DNA of 6,081 nucleotides, taken from the NCBI GenBank assembly GCA_029858545.1, contig JAOUFA010000233.1:1-6081 (forward strand), in the 5' to 3' direction. Origin of the DNA: Betaproteobacteria bacterium. GTDB lineage: Bacteria; Pseudomonadota; Gammaproteobacteria; Burkholderiales; SG8-39. The position numbers and the translations under genes are program-made. How positions within the stretch are numbered: the first letter of the stretch is position 1; the number at the start of each line of letters is the position of its first letter. The notes under the pieces are model-generated. The model did not search any database. It was not told where the DNA came from and was given only the letters and a program-made list of their open reading frames with translations. Shown here in pieces: positions 1-5,912 of the stretch.

Positions 1-141
1 GGTGCGGATTCGCTCGATACCGTCGAGCTTGTCATGGCGCTCGAAGAGGAATTCGAGACGGAAATTCCCGACGAGGAGGCCGAGAAGATCACGACCGTCC
101 AGCAGGCAATCGATTACGTCAATTCACACAAGAAGTCCTGA
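1..141 (+). CDS. acpP: Acyl carrier protein, 3' end (5'-truncated by window edge)
   Basis: The last 46 codons of acyl carrier protein, the small acidic cytoplasmic protein that carries growing acyl chains on a phosphopantetheine arm during type II fatty acid synthesis. The frame opens directly on the Gly-Ala-Asp-Ser-Leu-Asp motif; its serine (codon at 10-12) is the family's 4'-phosphopantetheine attachment residue. After it come the acidic recognition helix (ELVMALEEEFETEIPDEEAE) and the last helix, ending VNSHKKS before TGA at 139-141. The sequence is nearly the same as E. coli AcpP over this stretch (about 78 residues in full), so roughly the first 30 residues lie outside the window. fabF follows 85 bp downstream, the usual acpP-fabF pairing. 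Identity is secure from the motif and neighbour. Confidence 0.96.
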   Translation, partial: GADSLDTVELVMALEEEFETEIPDEEAEKITTVQQAIDYVNSHKKS

Positions 142-226
142 GGCGACCAGGCGCTTCGAAGACTTTCCATTACGGCGGGCGTCGGAGGCCGCAGACGCTT
201 GCTAGGGCATGCCCGTAGGAGAAACT
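142..226 (+). other. acpP-fabF intergenic spacer
   Basis: An 85-bp spacer. It holds a weak 5-bp inverted repeat (179-183 with 194-198, 10-nt loop) with no T-tract, so it is not a convincing terminator. It also holds a perfect 10-bp palindrome GGGCATGCCC at 205-214 and the fabF ribosome binding site at 217-221. I see no clear promoter hexamers, which fits co-transcription of acpP and fabF. Confidence 0.5.
217..221 (+). promoter_or_regulatory. fabF Shine-Dalgarno that decides the start codon
   Basis: AGGAG lies 5 nt upstream of an in-frame TTG at 227. It lies inside the reading frame that would begin at ATG 209, while that ATG has only an AGGG one base away. The good Shine-Dalgarno spacing therefore favours the TTG start. 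Confidence 0.7.
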
Positions 227-1465
227 TTGACTGCACGTAGAGTCGTCGTGACTGGCCTGGGCATAATCAGCCCAGTCGGAAATTCCGTTGACGAGGCATG
301 GAGAAACATTCTCGCGGGTCAGTCCGGAATCGGACGGGTGACGCATTTCGATGCTTCACGCCTTAATTGTCAGATCGCCGGCGAGGTCAGGGCGTTCGAC
401 GTGTCACAGTACCTGTCGACGAAGGATGCGCGGCGCATGGATACATTCATCCACTTTGGGATGGCGGCGGGTATCCAAGCGTGGCGCGACGCAGGAATCG
501 TCGCGACCGAGGAGAATGCGGAACGCCTCGGAGTGAACTTCGGCTCCGGCATGGGGGGGCTGCCTCTCGTGGAGAGCACCCACGACGAGCTCAACAAGAA
601 TGGACCGCGGCGGATATCGCCGTTCTTCATTCCGGGTTCGATCATCAACATGATCGCCGGGAATCTTTCGATCCTGCTCGGATTGAAGGGACCGAATCTG
701 GCCATTGTCACCGCATGCACAACTTCCACGCACTGCATCGGCGAGGCGGCCAAGAGCATACGTTTGGGAGAGGCCGAGGTAATGATCGCCGGTGGCGCTG
801 AGTCGGTAATCACCGAACTCGCCATGGGCGGCTTCGCCGCGGCGCGCGCTTTATCCACGCGTAACGATGAGCCCACGCGAGCGAGCCGTCCCTGGGACAG
901 GGACCGGGACGGGTTCATCATGGGTGAGGGCGCGGGTGCAGTGGTGCTCGAGGAATACGAGCACGCCAAGGCTCGCGGCGCCAAGATCTATTGCGAATTG
1001 GCGGGCTACGGGGTTTCCGCGGATGCACATCACATCACCGCTCCCGCCGAGGATGGAGACGGAGCCTTCCGCTGCATGCGCAATGCAATGCAAAACTCGG
1101 GCTTGGCGCTCGATAGCGTGGACTACGTCAACGCACACGGCACCTCCACGCCGCTGGGAGATGTCGCGGAAACCAGGGCGGTAAAGCGATTGTTGGGCGC
1201 GCGCGCCGCCAAGGTCGCGGTCAATTCGACAAAGTCGATGACCGGCCACCTTCTCGGCGCCTCGGGCGCGGTCGAAGCGGTCTTTACCATCCTTGCGCTG
1301 CGTGACCAGACGTCCCCGCCGACGATCAATCTGGACTCGCCCGACCCGGACTGCGATTTGGATTATGTTGCCCATACGGCACGAAAGATGACCATACGCA
1401 CGGCAATTTCCAATTCGTTTGGTTTTGGCGGTACCAATGGAACCCTGGTGTTTTCTAGGCTTTGA
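227..1465 (+). CDS. fabF: Beta-ketoacyl-ACP synthase II
   Basis: Cytoplasmic condensing enzyme (KAS II) that joins malonyl-ACP to an acyl-ACP with loss of CO2, elongating fatty acids; it is important for C16 to C18 elongation. From the chosen start the protein is 412 residues, against 413 in E. coli FabF. The Cys-His-His active site is visible: C164 in VTACTTS, H304 in NAHGTST and H341 in MTGHLLG, with the conserved lysine K336 just before. The glycine-rich C-terminal NSFGFGGTNG is present, and the N-terminus reads as a typical RRVVVTGLG. I chose TTG 227 because AGGAG sits 5 nt before it and the length matches the family. ATG 209 would add six residues (MPVGET) with a poor ribosome binding site. 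acpP lies upstream and the stop overlaps the next gene's start. FabB is excluded mainly by length, sequence pattern and the acpP linkage. Confidence 0.95.
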   Translation: MTARRVVVTGLGIISPVGNSVDEAWRNILAGQSGIGRVTHFDASRLNCQIAGEVRAFDVSQYLSTKDARRMDTFIHFGMAAGIQAWRDAGIVATEENAERLGVNFGSGMGGLPLVESTHDELNKNGPRRISPFFIPGSIINMIAGNLSILLGLKGPNLAIVTACTTSTHCIGEAAKSIRLGEAEVMIAGGAESVITELAMGGFAAARALSTRNDEPTRASRPWDRDRDGFIMGEGAGAVVLEEYEHAKARGAKIYCELAGYGVSADAHHITAPAEDGDGAFRCMRNAMQNSGLALDSVDYVNAHGTSTPLGDVAETRAVKRLLGARAAKVAVNSTKSMTGHLLGASGAVEAVFTILALRDQTSPPTINLDSPDPDCDLDYVAHTARKMTIRTAISNSFGFGGTNGTLVFSRL

Positions 1466-1914
1466 CGATTTCCCGGCCGCTCAGAATTTCGCTCGGTCCC
1501 TCCCGCCTTTTGGCGGAGCTGATTGTTGCCCTTCATGCCGCCGCGGCACTTTCTGTCATGCTTGTCTTTGAGTTTGCTTATGCGATGCCGCTGGCGTTGC
1601 TGCTGGTCGCGCTCGGGATCGCCTCGGCTCGGCGGCGTGCATTGCTCAAATCGAAGCATTCCGTCCGCGCGATAGAAATCTGGGACGGCGGGCAGGCCGT
1701 GCTCGAGTGCGTCGATGGCACGAGACTGCCGGTGCAAATCGCCGCCCGTCGTCATGTAACCCGGATTTGGGTCGCGATCCGGGCACGCGGCGCCGGCCGC
1801 ATCTCGCTGGTCATCGCCCACGACATGCTCAGCCGGTCGGCTTTTCGAGCGCTGCGTCTATGGGCACTTTGGGGGCGTAGCCCGGACCCGACAGCGGACT
1901 CGCTCTCCCGCTGA
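1462..1914 (+). CDS. ygfX: YgfX/CptA-like small membrane protein
   Basis: A 150-residue protein with two hydrophobic segments near the N-terminus (about 15-37 and 41-57), then an RRR cluster and a soluble C-terminal region. The layout and scattered motifs (PSR before helix 1, a histidine at 25 in helix 1, a late 'HDMLSRSAFRALRLW' stretch) resemble the YgfX/CptA family. In E. coli this inner-membrane protein is encoded beside sdhE and has been reported to affect MreB/FtsZ; no sdhE neighbour is seen here. YgfX-like genes ahead of rpoE are, as I recall, common in Betaproteobacteria. The proposed TTG start overlaps the fabF stop (TTGA, 1462-1465), suggesting translational coupling; its own Shine-Dalgarno is weak (AGG, 2 nt away). 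The next in-frame ATG, at 1558, would delete helix 1 and is unlikely. The family call is by pattern only and the function here is unknown. Confidence 0.65.
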   Translation: MTISRPLRISLGPSRLLAELIVALHAAAALSVMLVFEFAYAMPLALLLVALGIASARRRALLKSKHSVRAIEIWDGGQAVLECVDGTRLPVQIAARRHVTRIWVAIRARGAGRISLVIAHDMLSRSAFRALRLWALWGRSPDPTADSLSR

Positions 1915-1935
1915 TCGGAGTGCGATGCGCGCCGC

Positions 1936-1962
1936 GAACTATTTTCGGGGAACGCTGTCTGT
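1936..1962 (+). promoter_or_regulatory. Candidate sigma-E (RpoE/AlgU-type) promoter for the rpoE operon
   Basis: GAACTA (1936-1941) and TCTGT (1958-1962) are separated by 16 nt. This closely matches the known RpoE/AlgU pattern of GAACTT, 16-17 nt, TCTGA, and the -35 is followed by the short AT-rich run (ATTTT) often seen at such promoters. Transcription would begin near 1968-1970, giving an rpoE leader of about 70 nt. rpoE autoregulation is well known in the family, so position and motif agree. Assigned by eye. Confidence 0.6.
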
Positions 1963-2039
1963 GGGAATGAGTCAGGACGAATTTGCAGCGCGCGACCGCG
2001 GTGGTAGCGCGGCGCGGACCGCATCCCCGGAGAATCGTC

Positions 2040-2639
2040 ATGAATGATAGTGGCGTAGACCGGGAACTGGTCGCGCGTGCGCAGCAGGGCGACAAACGTG
2101 CTTTTGGATTGCTGGTCGAGAAGTATCAGCGGCGGTTGACGAGGTTATTGTCGAGATTGATTCGTGATCCGGCGGAAGTGGAAGATGTCGCGCAGGAGGC
2201 GTTTATCAAGGCATATCGTGCTCTGCCGACATTTCGCGGAGACAGCGCTTTCTACACATGGCTCTACCGGATCGGCATGAATACCGCCAAGAACCACTTG
2301 GTCGCGAGGGCGCGGCGAGTCCCGACGCTTTCGGAAATCGAGCCCGACAGCGACGAGGCATTCGAGAGGGAAGAGCAATTGCGCGATATTCGGACTCCTG
2401 AAAGCGAGTTGCAGTCGAAGGAAATTGCCCTAACCGTCAATCGGGCGATGGATGAACTGCCGGAGGAACTGCGCACCGCAATTCAAATGCGCGAAATCGA
2501 CGGCTTGAGCTACGAAGAGATCGCGCAGATGATGGATTGCCCGATCGGGACGGTGCGTTCAAGGATCTTTCGGGCGCGTGAGGCTATTGCCGAACGGTTG
2601 CGTCCGCTGCTCGGTACCTCCAGCGAAAAGAGGTGGTAG
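2040..2639 (+). CDS. rpoE: ECF RNA polymerase sigma factor RpoE (AlgU/SigE)
   Basis: Extracytoplasmic-function sigma factor that directs RNA polymerase to envelope-stress promoters. The protein is 199 residues (E. coli RpoE 191). Sigma region 2 spans about residues 12-95, with the near-invariant EDVAQEAFIKAYRAL and FRGDSAFYTWLYRI stretches. A variable acidic linker follows (about 96-130). Region 4 lies at about 133-186, with the helix-turn-helix DGLSYEEIAQMMDCPIGTVR followed by SRIFRAREAI. The start ATG 2040 has GGAG (2029-2032) 7 nt upstream and gives the standard MNDSGVDRELV-type N-terminus; the frame stays open further upstream but without support. rseA begins 4 bp after the stop. A sigma-E-like promoter upstream suggests positive autoregulation. 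Confidence 0.96.
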   Translation: MNDSGVDRELVARAQQGDKRAFGLLVEKYQRRLTRLLSRLIRDPAEVEDVAQEAFIKAYRALPTFRGDSAFYTWLYRIGMNTAKNHLVARARRVPTLSEIEPDSDEAFEREEQLRDIRTPESELQSKEIALTVNRAMDELPEELRTAIQMREIDGLSYEEIAQMMDCPIGTVRSRIFRAREAIAERLRPLLGTSSEKRW

Positions 2640-2643
2640 CGCC

Positions 2644-3168
2644 ATGAAATCTCGAATCTCGGCATGGATTGACGGCGAATCGAACGACAGCGATGCCGGG
2701 GGACTGCATCGACAAGTGCTCGGCGATGATGAGGCGCGCGAGGCATGGCGCTCCTATCACCTGATCGGTGATGTACTGCGCGGCTTGTCCCCGACGTCCT
2801 CCGGCTTTGCGGCGAAGGTGGTACGTGAACTCGAAAACGAGCCGACGGTATTGGCTCCGGGATCTGTCGCATCGACGGGCGCGCGCCGAGCCATGCTGTC
2901 GGTCGCCGCGGCAGTCGCGGGCGTTGCGTGGGTGGGGTGGACGGTGTTTGCACCGGTCGCCAGCCCCCCGCCGCGAACGGCAAACCTTGAGACACCCCGA
3001 ACGATCGCGACCACGAAGAGCGTGGAACCCACCCACATACAACCGCCTCGGGCTGCGGCGGATTATCTGTTTGCGCACCAGGCCTATTCGCCCCAGGTAA
3101 GGCTGCAAGGCATGGCGCCTTACGTGCGCGCCGTGTCCGAGCCAGGCGGCGCGAAGGGCGGAAAATGA
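2644..3168 (+). CDS. rseA: Anti-sigma-E factor RseA/MucA
   Basis: Inner-membrane anti-sigma factor, 174 residues, that sequesters RpoE in the cytoplasm. The N-terminal domain (about 1-65) carries the family pattern: ISAWIDGE, then AREAWRSYHLIGDVLRG, then a helix ending in ENEP, much like E. coli RseA. One transmembrane helix is at about 84-104 (MLSVAAAVAGVAWVGWTVFA), preceded by RR, which fits an N-in topology. A proline-rich periplasmic region follows, and the C-terminal segment (YLFAHQAYSPQVRLQGMAPY, then VRAVSE) looks like the conserved tail of beta/gammaproteobacterial RseA/MucA; this region would meet RseB and the site-1 protease. ATG 2644 has GAGGTGG (2630-2636) 7 nt upstream, inside the rpoE end. 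The stop overlaps the rseB ATG (ATGA), which favours a balanced ratio of the two regulators. Confidence 0.93.
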   Translation: MKSRISAWIDGESNDSDAGGLHRQVLGDDEAREAWRSYHLIGDVLRGLSPTSSGFAAKVVRELENEPTVLAPGSVASTGARRAMLSVAAAVAGVAWVGWTVFAPVASPPPRTANLETPRTIATTKSVEPTHIQPPRAAADYLFAHQAYSPQVRLQGMAPYVRAVSEPGGAKGGK

Positions 3169-4124
3169 GCAAGTATGTGCTGGGTATGATGTTGTCCGTG
3201 CATACAGCCTTGGTATTCGCGCAGGCTTTGCCTGTGACGGACCGGTGGCTCGATCGCATCTATCAGGCCACGCAGAAGCTTTCATACACTGGAACCTTCG
3301 TCTACCAGCAGGGAGAGCGTACCGAGACCTCGCGCATTACGCGGCTATCGGATTCGGGGGGCGGGATAGAGAAACTCGAGGCTTTGGATGGGACGCCGCG
3401 GGAAATTGTGCGCACCCGGGACGAGGTGCGTTGCTATCTTCCCGAAAGTCGTACGGTCAAGATTGACAAGCGCGGTGACCGCCGCGGTTTTCCGGGCCTG
3501 TTGCCGGAACAGCGCGCGAAACTATCGGAGCACTACGCTGCCGCGTTGGGACGTTTGCAGCGCGCGGCCGGTTTCGATTGCCAGGAAGTGGTGTTGACCC
3601 CCCGCGATATCCTGCGCTACGGCTACCGTCTTTGCGCAGATGTTAAGACAGGCATGCTTCTTAAGGCTACGGTCGTCGATGAAGCGGGCGCGATCGCCGA
3701 GCGGTTTACTTTTACACAATGGACACTGGGTGGTGTGACACCGGCGCAATTGAAATCGCGCTTTGCGACATCGACCTGGCGGATCGAAGACGCGTCCGCA
3801 ACCGTCGCCAACATGACTCAAGCGGGATGGATGTTCAGCGTCGATCTGCCGGGGTTCGAAAAGGTTGCTGAAGTAACCCGCAAGCTTGGCGATGCGCATC
3901 CTGTCGGCCAGGTCGTTTTTTCCGATGGCCTCGCGGCTGTGTCAGTATTTCTGGAGCCCGCTCAAGCGCAAGGCGGGCGCGTCGAGGCAGGACTTGCAAA
4001 GATGGGAGCCGTGCACATCTATACGCGTGAAATTGGTGCGCAGGTCATCACCGCGGTGGGCGAAGTGCCGGCGGCGAGCGTACGCCGCATTGCGCATGCC
4101 ATCGAATTTCGCGCGCCGCGCTGA
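3165..4124 (+). CDS. rseB: Periplasmic sigma-E regulator RseB/MucB
   Basis: Secreted 319-residue protein (E. coli RseB 318) that binds the periplasmic part of RseA and shields it from proteolysis until envelope signals displace it. A signal peptide is visible at residues 1 to about 20 (LGMMLSVHTALVFAQA), with likely cleavage after an Ala near 19-21. The N-terminal LolA/LolB-like lipid-sensing domain runs about 25-205, with the recognisable LSYTGTFVYQQG start and RILRYGYRL-like centre (DILRYGYRLCADVKTGMLLK). The smaller C-terminal domain is at about 215-316 (GWMFSVDLPGF, then VFSDGLAAVSVFLEP). The start ATG 3165 overlaps the rseA stop by 4 bp and has GGCGG just upstream. Three cysteines (C90, C139, C157) lie in the mature protein; C157 falls where I would expect Trp in many homologues. 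Identity is firm from sequence and position. Confidence 0.93.
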   Translation: MSKYVLGMMLSVHTALVFAQALPVTDRWLDRIYQATQKLSYTGTFVYQQGERTETSRITRLSDSGGGIEKLEALDGTPREIVRTRDEVRCYLPESRTVKIDKRGDRRGFPGLLPEQRAKLSEHYAAALGRLQRAAGFDCQEVVLTPRDILRYGYRLCADVKTGMLLKATVVDEAGAIAERFTFTQWTLGGVTPAQLKSRFATSTWRIEDASATVANMTQAGWMFSVDLPGFEKVAEVTRKLGDAHPVGQVVFSDGLAAVSVFLEPAQAQGGRVEAGLAKMGAVHIYTREIGAQVITAVGEVPAASVRRIAHAIEFRAPR

Positions 4125-4158
4125 GTAGCAGTTTTGGGTAACTAGAGAGGGAAATTGG

Positions 4159-5598
4159 ATGAAGATGCCGAAGTTTCTGTTGCTCGCAGCCTTGCTGACG
4201 TTTGCGGGTCTTTCCTTGGCACAGGTGAAGGAACTGCCCGATTTCACGCGCCTGGTCGATGAACAGGGACCGGCGGTCGTCAATATCAGTACCAGTCAGA
4301 TGAAGAAGCGCAGTGCCAACGCGCCGCTGCCGGGCAACGAGGATGAGGAAATGCTCGAGTTCTTCAGGCGTTTCATTCCCCGTACTCCGCCCGGAATAGC
4401 TCCCGGCACGCCACACGGGGCGCCACGCGAGAGCCATTCGCTTGGATCGGGCTTTCTCATCAGTACGGATGGATTCGTGCTGACCAATGCGCACGTGGTC
4501 GACGGTGCAGAGGAAATTGCGGTTCGCCTGACCGACAAACGCGAGTACAAGGCCAGGCTCATCGGATTGGATAAGCGAACCGACGTTGCGTTGATCAAGA
4601 TCGATGCGCTGGGCTTGCCAGCGGTGCGCTTCGGGGATCCGGCGAAACTGAAGGTGGGGGAATGGGTACTGGCGATCGGCTCGCCGTTCGGGTTTGACAA
4701 CACGGTAACCGCAGGAATCGTGAGTGCGAAAGGACGTGCCCTGCCCCAGGAGAACTTCGTCCCCTTCATCCAGACTGACGTCGCGATCAATCCTGGCAAT
4801 TCCGGTGGCCCGTTGTTCAACCTTCGAGGCGAGGTGGTTGGCATCAATTCCCAGATATACAGCCGGACCGGCGGATTCATGGGTCTTTCCTTCGCGATCC
4901 CGATCGATGTTGCCCTCGACGTGCAGAAACAGTTGCGCGAGAAAGGCCACGTGTCGCGGGGACGAATCGGCGTGGTGATCCAGGAGGTCACGAAGGATCT
5001 GGCGCTTTCCTTTGGTCTCGATCGACCGCGCGGTGCGCTTGTGAACGCAGTGGAGAAGGGCAGTCCTGCGGAACGGGCGGGCATCATTGCGACGGATATC
5101 ATCACGCGCTTCAACGGCAAGAGCGTCGAATCCTCAGGCGATCTGCCGCGCATCGTCGGCGGCACGCGTCCGGGGACGCGGGCGGTGATGGAAGTATGGC
5201 GCAAGGGTACGATCGAGACGCTCACCATCACGGTCGGTGAACTGACCGAGGAACGCGTTGCGTTGCGAGGCGCACAGCGAGGTAAGCCGTCCGCGGAAGT
5301 CGCTGCCAACCGCCTCGGGGTCGTTGTCAGCGAAATTTCGGCGGAGCAGAAGAGGGAATTGAAGCTTTCACACGGACTGGTGGTTACCAATGTGCGCGCG
5401 GAGCAGCGTTCCGAGTTGCAGCGTGGCGACGTGCTGCTTACGCTGGTACACAAGGGCCAGCATAGTGATTTGCGGACGGTCGAGCAGCTGAACAAGCTGC
5501 TCGCCGGGCTCGACAAGACCGCTGTCATCACGCTGCATGTGAGGCGTGGCGAGAATTCCGCATTTGTGACGATTTCGGGACTTGCAGACAAGGGGTGA
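4159..5598 (+). CDS. mucD: Periplasmic serine protease MucD (DegP/HtrA family)
   Basis: Periplasmic trypsin-like protease, 479 residues, that degrades misfolded envelope proteins. The Sec signal peptide (MKMPKFLLLAALLTFAGLSL, then A) has probable cleavage after SLA at residue 21. The protease domain carries the full triad: H112 in LTNAHVV, D142 in TDVALIKI and S215 in NPGNSGGPLF, with the oxyanion-loop glycines next to it. A proline/glycine-rich LA-type loop lies at about 48-92. Two PDZ domains follow, about 260-358 (RGRIGVVIQEV onward) and about 380-475 (NRLGVVVSEI onward). No cysteine is present. The start ATG 4159 has AGAGAGG (4144-4150) 8 nt upstream and directly precedes the signal peptide. 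It lies 34 bp after rseB with no terminator between, so it is probably in the rpoE operon. In Pseudomonas mucD acts as a negative regulator of AlgU; a DegS-like role is unlikely given two PDZ domains and a cleavable signal. Confidence 0.95.
   Translation: MKMPKFLLLAALLTFAGLSLAQVKELPDFTRLVDEQGPAVVNISTSQMKKRSANAPLPGNEDEEMLEFFRRFIPRTPPGIAPGTPHGAPRESHSLGSGFLISTDGFVLTNAHVVDGAEEIAVRLTDKREYKARLIGLDKRTDVALIKIDALGLPAVRFGDPAKLKVGEWVLAIGSPFGFDNTVTAGIVSAKGRALPQENFVPFIQTDVAINPGNSGGPLFNLRGEVVGINSQIYSRTGGFMGLSFAIPIDVALDVQKQLREKGHVSRGRIGVVIQEVTKDLALSFGLDRPRGALVNAVEKGSPAERAGIIATDIITRFNGKSVESSGDLPRIVGGTRPGTRAVMEVWRKGTIETLTITVGELTEERVALRGAQRGKPSAEVAANRLGVVVSEISAEQKRELKLSHGLVVTNVRAEQRSELQRGDVLLTLVHKGQHSDLRTVEQLNKLLAGLDKTAVITLHVRRGENSAFVTISGLADKG
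5481..5503 (+). repeat. Perfect 9-bp inverted repeat inside mucD
   Basis: CGAGCAGCT (5481-5489) and AGCTGCTCG (5495-5503) are exact reverse complements with a 5-nt loop, GAACA. The element is inside the mucD frame (EQLNKLLA in PDZ2) and lacks a T-tract. It could form an mRNA hairpin, but may simply result from codon choice. Confidence 0.6.
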
Positions 5599-5604
5599 GG
5601 GGCG

Positions 5605-5859
5605 ATGCGTTTCACGCTGTATGGACGCCCCTGGTGCCATTTGTGCAGCGACATGGCGCAGGCGCTTGCGCCGCTTGCGCGCGATTGGGGTTTCGAGGTC
5701 GATGAGATCGACGTCGACGCGGACCCTGGTCTGGAGGCGCGCTATGGCGAGCGCATTCCGGTCCTGACGGAATCCGACGGCCGGGAGATCTGTCACTATT
5801 TCCTGGATCTGCAGGCACTGCGCAGTGCCCTGGAAAGATCGCGCCACAGGGCGGCATAG
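5605..5859 (+). CDS. Small glutaredoxin/thioredoxin-fold protein (DUF836-like)
   Basis: An 84-residue cytoplasmic protein with no signal peptide. It begins with a beta strand (RFTLYGRPWC) leading into a CHLC redox motif: C11 and C14 at the start of helix 1. The conserved cis-proline is in RIPVLTE (P52), giving the beta-alpha-beta plus beta-beta-alpha order of a compact glutaredoxin fold. The pattern 'LYxRPxCHLC...IDVDxDPxLxxRYGxRIPVL' matches the small glutaredoxin-like family annotated as DUF836, whose physiological substrate is, as far as I know, not established. It begins 6 bp after the mucD stop and is followed by a terminator, so it appears to be the last gene of the rpoE operon. The ribosome binding site is poorly placed (AGGGG ends 2 nt before ATG), so coupling to mucD translation is likely. 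The fold call is secure; the function is inferred only. Confidence 0.88.
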   Translation: MRFTLYGRPWCHLCSDMAQALAPLARDWGFEVDEIDVDADPGLEARYGERIPVLTESDGREICHYFLDLQALRSALERSRHRAA

Positions 5860-5883
5860 GATAGAATAGCGGACTTTATCCAG

Positions 5884-5908
5884 AAGGGTGCCGACCGGCA
5901 CCCTTTTT
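5884..5908 (+). terminator. Intrinsic terminator of the rpoE-mucD-grx operon
   Basis: A GC-rich stem GGGTGCC (5886-5892) / GGCACCC (5897-5903) with a GACC tetraloop, extended by AA/TT to 9 bp, is followed by a run of five T (5904-5908). This is a textbook rho-independent terminator on the plus strand, 24 bp after the glutaredoxin-like stop. Confidence 0.9.
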
Positions 5909-5912
5909 CTTG

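Noticed and set aside
179..198. Possible terminator or attenuator between acpP and fabF
   Set aside because: Only a 5-bp stem with a 10-nt loop and no T-tract; too weak to call.
2..205. 67-codon plus-strand frame starting at the window edge
   Set aside because: It is out of frame with acpP, whose sequence is clearly conserved; the translation is Arg/Ser-rich and without similarity.
893..912. Short GGGAC tandem repeat in fabF
   Set aside because: It encodes the conserved WDRDRDG segment of FabF, so the repetition follows from the Asp/Arg codons rather than a repeat element.
370..984. Minus-strand 204-codon open frame opposite fabF
   Set aside because: It overlaps conserved FabF catalytic sequence, has no recognisable motif, and is a codon-bias artefact.
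2510..3285. Overlapping minus-strand frames opposite rpoE/rseA
   Set aside because: Both cover the well-conserved RpoE region 4 and RseA; the translations are Arg/Pro/Ser-rich shadows.
4296..5654. Long 452-codon open frame on the minus strand opposite mucD
   Set aside because: It is fully antisense to a protease with an intact catalytic triad; its translation is Arg/Ser/Pro-rich with no recognisable domain, as expected from a GC-rich shadow frame.
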